DNA of 53,694 bases, taken from contig CAIMEB010000181.1 of the NCBI GenBank assembly GCA_903839855.1, forward strand, positions 1 through 53,694, in the 5' to 3' direction. Shown here in pieces: positions 34,446 to 43,797 of the stretch (position 1 is its first letter; each line of letters starts with the position of its first letter). This DNA comes from an uncultured Methylococcaceae bacterium. Its GTDB lineage: Bacteria > Pseudomonadota > Gammaproteobacteria > Methylococcales > Methylomonadaceae. The translations under genes were made by a program, and so were the position numbers. Below the pieces are notes generated by a model. It searched no databases. It was not told where the DNA came from and worked only from the letters and a program-made list of their open reading frames with translations.

Positions 34446-34865
34446 GATGAAGCAAACAAGCCCCAGTCTATAGCAGACTAATACCTAACCACAGTTAACG
34501 AAAACTACTCTGCTCTAAACCCTAATAGGTATGCTCTAATGTGAAAGACTTTCAGAGTAAACTAATCCATGTTTAGAGTAAACAAGTATCAGTTTGCAAC
34601 AAACAAGGTCTTGTTTGCTCTAAACAAGGTTCCTTTTGCTACAAACAAGACCTAGAATGCTCATTTTCTGGCTTACTGACGACCTTCCATCGAGTCGATA
34701 ACCCTAAAACAACCTCTCCTAAGCCCATTTAAGGTCTTGTTTACTCTAAAAGTGATCTTGTTTGCGACAAGAAGAACCTTGTTTGTAACAATCAAGATCT
34801 TGTTTACTACAAACTAGGTCTTGTTTGCTTTAAAAGAGTCCTTGTTTACTCTATTCTTACCCTTT
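34446..34865. repeat. Array with a strict 21-bp period
   Basis: About 20 units of 21 bases in constant phase. Clear unit starts: 34509, 34530, 34551, 34572, 34593, 34614, 34635, then after three degenerate units 34740, 34761, 34782, 34803, 34824 and 34845. The core is TTTRCTNYAAAC followed by AAG and often GTCTTG. Read in the frame of these starts the units give heptads such as FATNKVL and FALNKVP, but stops (TAA, TGA, TAG) interrupt. It could be a decayed heptad-repeat gene, iterons, or a protein-binding array. Confidence 0.8.
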
Positions 34866-34963
34866 CTTAATTTCTTGTGCGGCGGCTTTTATGCGAGTTG
34901 TATTTATTTTCAGTTGTTTATAATACAATGTTCCACAGTAGTTTATTAACAACGGGGAATTTT

Positions 34964-35146
34964 ATGGCAATCAAAAGCAGCACCTTTGGTCGGGTTGAAT
35001 TAAGCGGCAAAGATGCGGCAAGGTTTGTCCAGCACATGAACGAAGATAAAGCTAACCCCTTGGCATTGGCTGCGTTAGCACGTGGCCGTGAAATCAGCGA
35101 GAAAATCAATAAGGGCATCGCGTTTAAACTGAAACGCGATGCTTGA
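34964..35146 (+). CDS. Small antitoxin-like protein upstream of a broken GNAT toxin
   Basis: A 60-residue protein, MAIKSSTFGRVELSGKDAAR..., ending in a basic tail (FKLKRDA). The frame opens farther upstream, but ATG 34964 has a ggggaa ribosome site and gives a clean start. Its stop overlaps by 8 bases the start of a GNAT acetyltransferase pseudogene, the layout of GNAT toxin-antitoxin pairs. Small proteins starting in this way are found next to GNAT genes. The antitoxin role is inferred from this context. Confidence 0.65.
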   Translation: MAIKSSTFGRVELSGKDAARFVQHMNEDKANPLALAALARGREISEKINKGIAFKLKRDA

Positions 35147-35450
35147 TTCAGATTATTTCATTCGTAAACTCGAAGCATCCGATACAGTCAAAAACTTCAA
35201 AGTGGGTAGTCAGTCATTCTTGCCACTTAAAACCTTTCTGCAAAAACAAGCTAAACAATTTCAACAATTCAGTATCGCGTAACCCTACGTTGCCGTGACC
35301 GGCGATAAAGCCATCATCGGCTTTGTAACATTGACCTGTAGCAAAATAGACTTACAGAATGGTTATGACTTGACTGTCAAACTCAAAAACAGTTTCGGGA
35401 CAGAGCTATTGAACAATGACACCAAAATTGCCTCTAATTTTTTCAACTAA
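35139..35450 (+). pseudogene. GNAT-family acetyltransferase toxin, broken
   Basis: From ATG 35139 the frame reads MLDSDYFIRKLEASDTVKNF... to an in-frame TAA at 35280-35282, then continues PYVAVTGDKAIIGFVTLTCSKI... to TAA 35448-35450. The 'YVAV..DKAIIGFVTLT' part is the central strand pair of GNAT toxins (AtaT/TacT type). The acetyl-CoA loop (usually R/Q-x-x-G-x-G/A) is absent, and FGTELLNN appears joined too early, so there is also an internal deletion. The toxin is dead, while the antitoxin-like gene is intact. Confidence 0.7.
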
Positions 35451-35498
35451 TATACTAAAGCACACCTTTTTTCTATCACTAATACTGTAAAATCAAAA

Positions 35499-36035
35499 AT
35501 GACTTTAATATCCCCAAAATCATCCTATTGGTTACCGGAAGACGAATGGCGTAATGTTCAAAAATGCATACCTATTGTATGTGTTGATGCTTTACCATTT
35601 AGAATGGATAAAGGTGAGCTTCGTGAAGTGGGTCTTATCTTGCGAAACACGCCACATCAGGGAGAGCGCTGGTGCTTAGTGGGTGGTCGACTGCAATACA
35701 AAGAATCGTTAAAAGAAGGAATAATACGAGAAATTATCGAAACACTCGGTGACAAGGTCAACATTAAATTTACGGAAGATAAGCCAGCGAAGGTGGTTCA
35801 ATATATGCCTGAAGAGGGATTGGGCGAGTATTTTGATCCTAGGCAACATGCGATTAGTTTAACTTATACGGTATTGCTCTCAGGTATTTTTGTACCTCAG
35901 GGTGAAGCATTGGACTTTAAATGGTTTTCAATCGATCAACTCTATGAAATGGATCGCATCGGTTTTGGGCAAAAACAAATTATTCTTGACTGTCTTCATA
36001 CTATTGATCAGATAACTCCTTTTTTAACTGTTTAG
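35499..36035 (+). CDS. Nudix hydrolase family protein
   Basis: A 178-residue Nudix protein. The box GRLQYKESLKEGIIREIIET fits Gx5Ex7REUxE, but the final Glu of the REUxEE motif is Thr. LVGGRLQYKE and ISLTYTVLLSGIF support the fold. Related DUF4916-type members carry GDP-mannose-like or NDP-sugar hydrolase activity. Loss of one metal-binding Glu could lower or change activity. Start ATG 35499 has no strong ribosome site. Confidence 0.8.
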   Translation: MTLISPKSSYWLPEDEWRNVQKCIPIVCVDALPFRMDKGELREVGLILRNTPHQGERWCLVGGRLQYKESLKEGIIREIIETLGDKVNIKFTEDKPAKVVQYMPEEGLGEYFDPRQHAISLTYTVLLSGIFVPQGEALDFKWFSIDQLYEMDRIGFGQKQIILDCLHTIDQITPFLTV

Positions 36036-36137
36036 ACTCCATACATGTATACGAACAAGCCATTACCTCTACTTTCAGCTTTTTAAAAAGCCAACACTTC
36101 ACACTCTATTCCAAATACTTTTATATTTAAAAACACT

Positions 36138-38420
36138 ATGGACGTAATCCAACGTATTGCCGAAGAATTATCTGTTAATAGTAAGCAGGTTAAAGCCGCC
36201 GTCGCCTTGCTTGATGAAGGCTCAACCGTCCCTTTTATCGCCCGCTATCGTAAAGAAGTCACCGGTGGTTTAGACGATACCCAACTGAGGCAATTAGAAG
36301 AACGTTTAGGTTATTTACGCGAACTGAATGACCGCCGCTCTACGATACTGGAGAGCATCAATTCACAAGGGAAGCTCACCCCTGAATTAGAAAAAGCCAT
36401 CAATGATGCCGACACCAAAACCTTACTTGAAGATTTGTACTTACCTTACAAACCTAAACGGCGAACTAAAGCCCAAATAGCGCGTGAAGCCGGACTTGAA
36501 CCACTGGCGGATGCCTTATTAGACGACCGCTCTCTTATTCCAGACCAAATAGCAGCAACCTATATTGATACAGACAAAGGTGTACCTGATACAACCACCG
36601 CATTAGAGGGCGCCCGTCAAATTATCATGGAGCGTATTTCTGAGAATGCCGAATTACTGGCTGAACTGCGTGAACGTGTTTGGCAAAAAGGCGTGATACA
36701 TGCCACCGTAGTGCCTGATAAAGAGCAAACCGCTGAGAAGTTTAAAGATTACTTTGATTATCAGGAAGCCATTAATAAAATCCCGTCACACCGTGCCTTA
36801 GCGCTTCTTAGAGGACGCAATGAAGATTTATTATCCATCACTCTAAAACCTGCGGTAGAAGACAAAGAAGAACATCTACTCTGTGCACAATTTGTCGCTA
36901 AACATCTTAATGTCACTGATACCACTCGACCTGCTGATGCCTGGTTAGCCGAGACCGCGCGTTTTGCCTGGAAAATAAAGCTGTTTACACGCATTGAGTT
37001 AGACCTAAAATTAAGACTACGCGAAGCCGCCGAAGCCGAAGCGATCAAAGTCTTTGCCAACAACTTAAAAGATTTATTACTCGCAGCGCCAGCCGGTTCA
37101 AAAACCACCATGGGACTCGACCCCGGTATACGTACCGGCGTTAAAGTAGCCATCATTGATCCCACCGGAAAATTATTGGCTACCGATACGATTTATCCTC
37201 ATCCCCCCCGTAAACAATGGGATGAATCTATTGCAATCTTGGCTAAATTAATCGAAAAACATCAGGTTTCTCTGGTCAGTATTGGTAATGGCACGGCCTC
37301 ACGAGAAACGGACCAACTGGTTGCCGATGTCATCAAGCAACATAAAGACCTTAAATTTACGAAAATAACCGTATCTGAAGCCGGTGCTTCGGTCTATTCG
37401 GCTTCTGAATTGGCTGCTAAAGAGTTTCCTGAGTTGGATGTCTCCTTGCGTGGCGCGGTTTCTATCGCCCGTCGTTTACAAGACCCTTTAGCTGAGTTGG
37501 TTAAGATTGATCCTAAATCTATTGGTGTAGGTCAGTATCAACATGATGTTAATCAATTTCAGTTGGCAAAAAGTCTGGACATTGTTGTTGAGGATTGCGT
37601 TAATGCGGTCGGTGTCGATGTGAATACTGCCTCTGCGTCCTTGTTAAAACAAGTATCTGGGCTTTCTGCCAGTGTCAGTGAAAACATCGTTCAGTTTAGA
37701 GACCAAAACGGTCCCTTTGCCAATCGCAAACAACTTAAAAAAGTGCCCCGACTCGGTGACAAGGCTTATGAACAGGCGGCTGGCTTTCTTCGGGTTATGA
37801 ATGGGGATAATCCTCTGGATGCGTCTGCCGTTCATCCTGAGGCCTATCCGGTGGTGGAAGCCATCATCAGTAATACTGGTAAATCTATTCGAGACCTCAT
37901 CGGTCAAAGTGGTTTTATACGCACACTTAACCCAGCCAACTTTACCAATGAACACTTTGGTTTACCGACTGTCACCGACATTTTACAAGAATTAGAAAAG
38001 CCTGGACGTGACCCTAGGCCGGAGTTTAAAAGCGTCGAGTTTAAAGCGGGTATTGAGAAAATATCAGACCTTAAACCGGGAATGCGACTTGATGGCGTCG
38101 TCACCAATGTGGCCAACTTTGGCGCTTTTGTTGATATTGGCGTACATCAGGATGGCTTGATTCATATCTCACATTTGTCTGATACCTTTATCAAAGATCC
38201 CAGAGATGCAGTAAAAACGGGTGATATGGTTAAAGTCAAAGTACTGGAAGTCGATGTTGAACGTAAACGTATTTCCTTATCGATGAAATCATCAACCGAT
38301 GGTGAGATTATTGAAGCTCGACCTGAGCGTGTCAGTCACAAACCCGCACCTAAGCCTAAACAACCGGAACCCACTCAAAACTCAATGGCTAATGCCTTTG
38401 CAAAAGCATTGAAAAAATAA
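36138..38420 (+). CDS. tex: Tex-like RNA-binding transcription accessory protein
   Basis: A 760-residue Tex/YhgF protein. N-terminal helical region ([27 protein letters not shown] is diagnostic), a YqgF/RNase H-like domain ([19 protein letters not shown], at about residue 327), helix-hairpin-helix motifs ([19 protein letters not shown] and [14 protein letters not shown]), and a C-terminal S1 domain ([21 protein letters not shown]) around 650-720. Tex is a conserved nucleic-acid-binding factor involved in transcription and stress. Full length. Confidence 0.97.
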   Translation: MDVIQRIAEELSVNSKQVKAAVALLDEGSTVPFIARYRKEVTGGLDDTQLRQLEERLGYLRELNDRRSTILESINSQGKLTPELEKAINDADTKTLLEDLYLPYKPKRRTKAQIAREAGLEPLADALLDDRSLIPDQIAATYIDTDKGVPDTTTALEGARQIIMERISENAELLAELRERVWQKGVIHATVVPDKEQTAEKFKDYFDYQEAINKIPSHRALALLRGRNEDLLSITLKPAVEDKEEHLLCAQFVAKHLNVTDTTRPADAWLAETARFAWKIKLFTRIELDLKLRLREAAEAEAIKVFANNLKDLLLAAPAGSKTTMGLDPGIRTGVKVAIIDPTGKLLATDTIYPHPPRKQWDESIAILAKLIEKHQVSLVSIGNGTASRETDQLVADVIKQHKDLKFTKITVSEAGASVYSASELAAKEFPELDVSLRGAVSIARRLQDPLAELVKIDPKSIGVGQYQHDVNQFQLAKSLDIVVEDCVNAVGVDVNTASASLLKQVSGLSASVSENIVQFRDQNGPFANRKQLKKVPRLGDKAYEQAAGFLRVMNGDNPLDASAVHPEAYPVVEAIISNTGKSIRDLIGQSGFIRTLNPANFTNEHFGLPTVTDILQELEKPGRDPRPEFKSVEFKAGIEKISDLKPGMRLDGVVTNVANFGAFVDIGVHQDGLIHISHLSDTFIKDPRDAVKTGDMVKVKVLEVDVERKRISLSMKSSTDGEIIEARPERVSHKPAPKPKQPEPTQNSMANAFAKALKK

Positions 38421-38484
38421 TGGCTGGTAACTCGCAATAAATAAAATAGTTAAATAAAACACAAGTTGTTAAAAAAACAAGAGT

Positions 38485-38529
38485 GCAATCGCTTCAGCTA
38501 TTGCCTGTAAAAACAGCTAAAGCTGTTTT
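38485..38529 (+). terminator. Two hairpins after tex
   Basis: First, GCAATCGC-TTCA-GCTATTGC (38485-38504), with one mismatch; it is related to the hairpin at 28791. Second, AAAACAGCT-AA-AGCTGTTTT (38510-38529), a perfect 9-bp stem ending in TTTT. The second could work as a terminator for tex, about 90 bases after its stop. Confidence 0.55.
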
Positions 38530-38652
38530 ACTCCAACATAGATGGCGTTTTATTATTGCGTCTTACCTGAGTTTGAAACGATGTGCCGACTTGTTATCGG
38601 CACAGTCGAATTATCTTCCCGTTAATCACTCAAATAAGGTGATCATTTCGTA

Positions 38653-38973
38653 TCATTGACCTATCCGTGTCCTGAGGCCTGGCGGCATTTCTAGTTTAGC
38701 TCTATCCCAGCCTTCCATATCCAGAATCTCATCCAGGCATTGCTCCATTAGTTGATGAGCCTGTTTTGTCACCTCAGCGATACGCTCATGCACTTTGATG
38801 TGTACATCATTTTCTGAAGGCAAATCAATACACGTTTTCTGATAATCAAATAACTTACGCAAATTGGTAATTTGCATACTGATATGAACCGGACAAGCGC
38901 AATTATAAAGCGCCGCTTGATTATTGATAATAGCCAGTTGTAAGGCCGTAAATTTGTTCTCAAGTTCCACCAT
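38653..38973 (-). CDS. Conserved-looking hypothetical protein (106 aa)
   Basis: A 106-residue helical protein with no signal peptide and no family I can name. It has two Cys close together (YNCACPVHISMQ) and a tail MEGWDRAKLEMPPGLRTRIGQ. The start ATG 38973 has a gaggag ribosome site. Convergent with tex and divergent from the symporter gene. The CxC-P-x-H cluster could bind a metal, but this is speculation. Confidence 0.65.
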   Translation of the reverse strand: MVELENKFTALQLAIINNQAALYNCACPVHISMQITNLRKLFDYQKTCIDLPSENDVHIKVHERIAEVTKQAHQLMEQCLDEILDMEGWDRAKLEMPPGLRTRIGQ

Positions 38974-39196
38974 TAACTCCTCATTAATTTTTAGTTATAC
39001 ACTCTCGGTCGTTAATTGTTATTAAACAGCTTTTTGTAATTCGACCGTTATTGCAGTGATTATGATAACCCGATTACCTCAGACTACCATTAAGAAAATT
39101 TTACACATTAACGCAAAAACTATTTAATATAAGGTACTCTAAGCAGCTTGACGCTCTGGGATGAGTATAATTTTAATTTATTGGAGAGATACTTTT

Positions 39197-40462
39197 ATGT
39201 CAGTTCATACTCACACTGCACCACCCAATCGTCAGACGCTGTATGTTGCTATTGCACTGGTAGTCGGCATCATTGTAGGAGAGCTTCTCAATTTGACATT
39301 AGGTAGTTCCGATGCGGTTCAGGAACACGCCTTACTTAAACAAATAATCGAGGTCTTTGCTGTCTTAACAGATATCTTTTTGCGGCTAGTCAAAATGATT
39401 ATTGCCCCGCTGGTGTTTTCAACCTTGGTAGTGGGAATGGCTAAGATGGGCGATATTCAAACGGTCGGACGTATTGGTATTAAGGCACTGGCCTGGTTTT
39501 TTTCAGCATCAGTGGTGAGTTTGTTATTAGGCTTATTGCTGGTCAATTTATTTGAGCCAGGTCGTTCTTTACATATTACACTGCCTGCTATAGGAACTGA
39601 AACAGGGCTTTCGCAAATTAAGCCCACCCTGGGTAATTTTGTCGCTCATATCGTTCCCAAAAGCTTTACCGAGGCGATGGCAACCAATGAAATTTTACAG
39701 ATTGTGGTGTTTTCCATGTTCTTTGGTATCGCCTGTGCGGCTATTGGAGATCCAGCCAAGCCCACCGTTAAGCTGCTGGATTCATTGGCGCATATTATGC
39801 TGAAAATCACGAGTTATGTGATGCACTATGCGCCTGTCGCGGTATTTTCTGCGATAGCTTCTGTGGTGGCACAGCAGGGTATTGGAGTTTTATTGTCTTA
39901 CGGAAAATTTATTGGTGAGTTTTATTTAGGGCTGTTATTGTTGTGTATCTTACTGGGCTGCGTGAGCTTCTTATTTTTAGGGCGCAGGGTTTTATCCTTG
40001 CTAAGCCATATTCGTGAGCCTATGTTACTGGCTTTTGGTACAGCCAGCAGTGAGAGTGCTTATCCTAAGTTACTACAACAACTTGAGCGCTTTGGCTGTG
40101 ATGAAAAAGTATGTGGCCTGGTCTTACCGTTGGGTTACTCGTTTAATCTGGATGGCAGCATGATGTATATGACTTTTGCGGTCTTATTTATCGCCCAAGC
40201 TTACGGCATCGATATGCCACTTGCAGATCAACTGATTATGTTATTTGTGTTGTTGTTTACCAGTAAAGGCGTTGCAGGTGTGCCCAGGGCGTCATTAATC
40301 GTGATTGCTGCCACGCTGTCGATGTTCAATATTCCAGAAGCAGGCCTATTGTTGCTATTGGGTATTGACCAAATACTCGATATGGGGCGCAGTGCAACCA
40401 ATGTATTCGGTAACAGTATGGCATCAGCCTTGGTCAGTAAGTGGGAAAAAGCCTTGCGATAG
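39197..40462 (+). CDS. Dicarboxylate/amino acid:cation symporter (DAACS family)
   Basis: A 421-residue inner-membrane symporter of the GltP/DctA type with about eight membrane helices. Family marks: FLRLVKMIIAPLVFSTLVVGMA, the re-entrant loop AFGTASSESAYPKLL (serine-rich motif), LPLGYSFNLDGSMMYM and SKGVAGVPRASLIVIAATL. The in-frame ATG 39197 with ggagag ribosome site is preferred over 39161. Glutamate, aspartate or C4-dicarboxylates are likely cargo; the sequence does not separate them. Confidence 0.93.
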   Translation: MSVHTHTAPPNRQTLYVAIALVVGIIVGELLNLTLGSSDAVQEHALLKQIIEVFAVLTDIFLRLVKMIIAPLVFSTLVVGMAKMGDIQTVGRIGIKALAWFFSASVVSLLLGLLLVNLFEPGRSLHITLPAIGTETGLSQIKPTLGNFVAHIVPKSFTEAMATNEILQIVVFSMFFGIACAAIGDPAKPTVKLLDSLAHIMLKITSYVMHYAPVAVFSAIASVVAQQGIGVLLSYGKFIGEFYLGLLLLCILLGCVSFLFLGRRVLSLLSHIREPMLLAFGTASSESAYPKLLQQLERFGCDEKVCGLVLPLGYSFNLDGSMMYMTFAVLFIAQAYGIDMPLADQLIMLFVLLFTSKGVAGVPRASLIVIAATLSMFNIPEAGLLLLLGIDQILDMGRSATNVFGNSMASALVSKWEKALR

Positions 40463-40486
40463 GCAAACAATGGCGGCAAAAAATCA

Positions 40487-42265
40487 TTACGTGAGGACTT
40501 GTGAGACCTCAACTAGGGTGTCGGCACAATCACGAATTTTACTGATATCAACACCCTCTATGAGTTGTCGCAACTCCGTAATCTGCGCCCTGATTTTTGC
40601 TTCATCCGTTTCGCTAATGTAGCGAAAGTATTCATTCAGCGAGAGCTCGATTTCAAAGGCAAGGACTTCGGCATAGTTACGAATATCCGCCAGTTCTCGC
40701 AGTTGATGCGCAGTATTAGCATAGTCTTCGGCCTGCTTTATCATTCGGTTAAGGTCTGCTTCACTCAGATTTGAGCCGCCTTCGATGCGTATTTCCTGTT
40801 CGTTACCGGTGATAATGTCTTCGGCTTTCACCTGAAGGATGCCATTTGCATCAATGTCGAAGGTGACATCAATCTCGATCAAACCGCGTCGTACCGGTGG
40901 AATATCAAGCAGTCTGAAGGTGCCCAGGGATTTATTAAAAGCCGCCATTTCTGACTCGCCCTGAAGGACATGAATCTCTACTGAATCCTGGTTATCTTCT
41001 GCCGTTGTAAAGGTCTTGATCTTACTGGTTGGGATGCTGGTGTTACGCTCAATTATTTTTGTAAAGACCCCGCCCTTGGTTTCAATCCCCAGTGACAGCG
41101 AAGTCACATCCAATAATAACAGGTCTTTCACTTCTCCCTGTAAGATGCCGGCCTGAATGGCTGCACCGATAGCAACGACCTCATCAGGGTTGATATTCTG
41201 ATGCGGATCTTTGCCAATTAATGTTTTTACTTTATTCTGAATGGCGGGCATACGGGTCATGCCGCCAACCAGTACAAGGTGATCAATGGCGCTGGGGGTC
41301 ATGTCCGCATCAGCAAGTGCCTGCATAAGGGGGAATACGGTACGCTCAATCAGGGGGGAGCAGAGTGTTTCTAATTGTGGGCGGGAAAGTTCTATGCTGA
41401 GGTGTATGGGACCTTTGGATGTAGTGGCGATAAATGGCAAGTTAACGTCTGTTATCTGTACAGTCGAGAGTTCAATCTTAGCTTTCTCGACGGCTTCATA
41501 AAGACGCAACAGTGCAATAGGATCACTGGTTAAGTCTATTGCCTGGTCATGCTTAAAGGTATCTATCAGCCAGTCAACGATCGTTTTGTCAAAATTATCA
41601 CCACCCAGATGGTTATCACCACTCGTGGCTATTACCTCAAACAGGCCAGTACTTAGCTCCAGGATAGAGACATCGAACGTTCCTCCTCCCAGATCAAAAA
41701 CCAGAATCGTTTGATCATCAGCCTTATCGAGTCCATAGGCGAGTGAGGCGGCAGTCGGTTCGTTGATAACCCGTAACACATTAAGCCCCGCTATTCGCCC
41801 GGCATCTTTGGTGGCTTTGCGTTGAGCGTCATTAAAGTAAGCAGGCACAGTGATGACGGCTTCTGTTACAGGTTCACCCAGATAGTTTTCAGCATCTATC
41901 TTGAGTTTTTTAAGAATGATGGCGCTGATCTCCTGAGGCGCGTACTGCGCACCCTTTACAGTGACGATAACATCACCGTTCTCGTTTTTATCAATAGGAT
42001 AGGTAGCTAGGGCTATTTCCTCGGGTACTTCGTCCCATTTCCTACCCATAAAATGTTTGATTGAGGTGATCGTGGTGTGCGGATTGTTAAGTTGTTGATG
42101 CCTAGCCGACGTGCCGATGAGCCGTAGTTCTTCTTCGGTAAAGGCGACCACTGAGGGGGTGGTTCGCTCTCCCTCGGCGTTTGGGATGATAATCGACTCA
42201 CCATTGATGAGTACAGCCATACAACTATTCGTTGTGCCAAGATCGATGCCTAGAATTTTGTTCAT
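40487..42265 (-). CDS. DnaK-type Hsp70 chaperone paralogue linked to a GvpF-J protein
   Basis: A 592-residue Hsp70. ATPase domain intact: ILGIDLGTTNSCMAV (1-18), VITVPAYFNDAQRKATKDAG, INEPTAASLAYG, VFDLGGGTFDVSIL, VLVGGMTRMPAIQ. The substrate domain has LSLGIETKGGVFTKIIERN and EIHVLQGESEMA. The lid is short and the flexible acidic C-terminal tail of housekeeping DnaK is missing. Its ATG overlaps by 4 bases the stop of a GvpF-J-domain fusion, and no grpE is adjacent. It is probably a specialised Hsp70 for gas vesicle proteins rather than the general DnaK. Confidence 0.9.
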   Translation of the reverse strand: MNKILGIDLGTTNSCMAVLINGESIIIPNAEGERTTPSVVAFTEEELRLIGTSARHQQLNNPHTTITSIKHFMGRKWDEVPEEIALATYPIDKNENGDVIVTVKGAQYAPQEISAIILKKLKIDAENYLGEPVTEAVITVPAYFNDAQRKATKDAGRIAGLNVLRVINEPTAASLAYGLDKADDQTILVFDLGGGTFDVSILELSTGLFEVIATSGDNHLGGDNFDKTIVDWLIDTFKHDQAIDLTSDPIALLRLYEAVEKAKIELSTVQITDVNLPFIATTSKGPIHLSIELSRPQLETLCSPLIERTVFPLMQALADADMTPSAIDHLVLVGGMTRMPAIQNKVKTLIGKDPHQNINPDEVVAIGAAIQAGILQGEVKDLLLLDVTSLSLGIETKGGVFTKIIERNTSIPTSKIKTFTTAEDNQDSVEIHVLQGESEMAAFNKSLGTFRLLDIPPVRRGLIEIDVTFDIDANGILQVKAEDIITGNEQEIRIEGGSNLSEADLNRMIKQAEDYANTAHQLRELADIRNYAEVLAFEIELSLNEYFRYISETDEAKIRAQITELRQLIEGVDISKIRDCADTLVEVSQVLT

Positions 42266-43335
42266 GCAGGCTTTTTAGCGGTAGTGTTACGCATCAATAG
42301 AGCGCCTTTGTCATCAGTGATAAAGGTTTTCTCGACGGCTTCTTGAGTAAAGGAGATCGTTGTAGTTTTGTCCTGTTCCGAAAAATTCGGCTGACTCTGA
42401 CAATAGGCTTTCACAATGTCGTAGGCAGCGACCACCGCTTTGGTATTTTCTGCGGCTTGGGGATTATTAGGATTTTTATCAGGGTGAAGCGCGAGAATTA
42501 ACTGCCGATAGGTCGATTTTATTGTCTCCCAAGAGGCTTGCTCGGGCAATTGTAATAGTTGCCTAGATTTATCAACCATCGCAAAATTGCCTTGATTTAA
42601 TTCGATATTAACAAAGCTATAGACTGGAAGAGGGCCTATATAGCGAAAGGTAAGTATGTCTTCAAACTCGGTTGCGACTAGATCCACGGCCTCATCAAAT
42701 AGGGCTTCATGATCTTTTTCAACCAGATAACTGCGGTTAAAAATCATCGCTTCTGTTTTTAGTGGGGCGTCTGAATACTCTTTTGAGCAAGCTAATAATT
42801 GTTTATGAATGGCGGCAACAAAGCTGCTTTTTTTTATCTCAGCGGCTTCAAAAAGGAGCTTACCCGCCTGTATAGGGTTGGCTGCATTGGCTAACTCGGG
42901 GGTGTCTTTTAGAATGCCCTGAAGTATGTTGGGTAATTCCCATGAAACCTGGATGATGAGTTCCATCGTTCCTTGCAGTTTATCAAGGTAAGCTCTCAGT
43001 TGAATGTAGGCTTGTTCCAGCACTTTTTCAACGTCTTGACGACTCGTTGCGGTAAAGCCGAATTTTAAAGGTAATATGCTCTTGCTGCCCGTCTGTTTAA
43101 GCAGAAATTCATTAACCTGCTGATATTTTAAAAGATGCGCCTGCTGAGTTTCTTCGTGTGCTGACGACGAACCTGATAAAGCATTGACATCAACGCGGCT
43201 GACAACAGCGACAATATCTCGATAACACACTGTTTCAAGGGGAGCCGCGTTAATTCCACCGGCCTGAAATTCGGCTATATTGGGCATACCCGACTGATTG
43301 TCGATGGTCGCATAAATAAAGTATTTTTCTGTCAT
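42262..43335 (-). CDS. GvpF/GvpL - J-domain fusion protein
   Basis: A 357-residue protein in two parts. Residues 1 to about 240 are a GvpL/F domain: YFIYATIDNQ, SILPLKFGFTAT (compare 'VLPMRFGVIA' in GvpF1), and the ending FRYIGPLPVYSF. Residues about 253-320 are a J domain with LLQLPEQASWETIKSTYRQL and the catalytic HPD at 284-286 (LHPDKNPNN). A short tail follows. An in-frame GTG at 43377 would add 14 residues, but TATAAT lies there and ATG 43335 fits the family start. It would recruit Hsp70 ATPase activity to Gvp clients. Confidence 0.92.
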   Translation of the reverse strand: MTEKYFIYATIDNQSGMPNIAEFQAGGINAAPLETVCYRDIVAVVSRVDVNALSGSSSAHEETQQAHLLKYQQVNEFLLKQTGSKSILPLKFGFTATSRQDVEKVLEQAYIQLRAYLDKLQGTMELIIQVSWELPNILQGILKDTPELANAANPIQAGKLLFEAAEIKKSSFVAAIHKQLLACSKEYSDAPLKTEAMIFNRSYLVEKDHEALFDEAVDLVATEFEDILTFRYIGPLPVYSFVNIELNQGNFAMVDKSRQLLQLPEQASWETIKSTYRQLILALHPDKNPNNPQAAENTKAVVAAYDIVKAYCQSQPNFSEQDKTTTISFTQEAVEKTFITDDKGALLMRNTTAKKPA

Positions 43336-43551
43336 ATTATGATTGTGAGATGGTTTTTGTAATGGCTCATTATACACGGGTAACAGTGCAATTTAGGCTG
43401 TTTAGGCTGGCTATCGACTTAGTTAAATCGAATGATTGCCCCCCTGGCAGCATTGTTTTATTGAAGAAATTCCCATTATTTGTGATAGCATTATCGACAC
43501 CCGTTAGTTCGGGTAGGAAAACTATAATTTCTAACAGAAGAGGACATGACG

Positions 43552-43758
43552 ATGAAAACTAAAATAATGATAGCGACAAGCCTGTTTGCTTTGGCATTGG
43601 TTACAGGTTGCGATAAAACCAGCGAAGAAGCAAAAGCACCTGAAACTGCTGCACCAGCTGCTGCAGTGGCGCCTGCTGCTGCACCGACTCCAACAACGGA
43701 GGCAGCACCTGCACCTACTGAGGCGGCACCTGTTGCGCCAGCACCAGCAGCTAAATAA
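43552..43758 (+). CDS. Small Ala/Pro-rich lipoprotein
   Basis: 68 residues: a signal sequence with lipobox LVTGC (Cys near residue 20), then a low-complexity Ala/Pro/Glu/Thr tail (APAAAPTPTTEAAPAPTEAAP). Probably lipid-anchored in the envelope with an extended linker-like chain. Of two in-frame ATG (43546, 43552) the second has better spacing from agagga. No family assigned. It is divergent from the GvpF-J gene. Confidence 0.75.
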   Translation: MKTKIMIATSLFALALVTGCDKTSEEAKAPETAAPAAAVAPAAAPTPTTEAAPAPTEAAPVAPAPAAK

Positions 43759-43771
43759 TAAACGTCTTACC

Positions 43772-43797
43772 AACGCCCGATTCTTTAATTGGGCGTT
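43772..43797 (+). terminator. Hairpin after the lipoprotein gene
   Basis: AACGCCC (43772-43778) pairs with GGGCGTT (43791-43797), and the stem can extend inward through GATT/AATT. Only ATACTC follows rather than a T run, so its strength is uncertain. It lies 14 bases after the stop codon. Confidence 0.6.

Noticed and set aside
34446-34865. Possible CRISPR array in the 21-bp array
   Set aside because: Units are directly adjacent with no unique spacers, and no cas genes are present.
40487-42265. The cell's main DnaK or HscA
   Set aside because: It lacks the acidic C-terminal tail and the usual grpE/dnaJ or isc neighbours and is fused by overlap to a GvpF-J gene.
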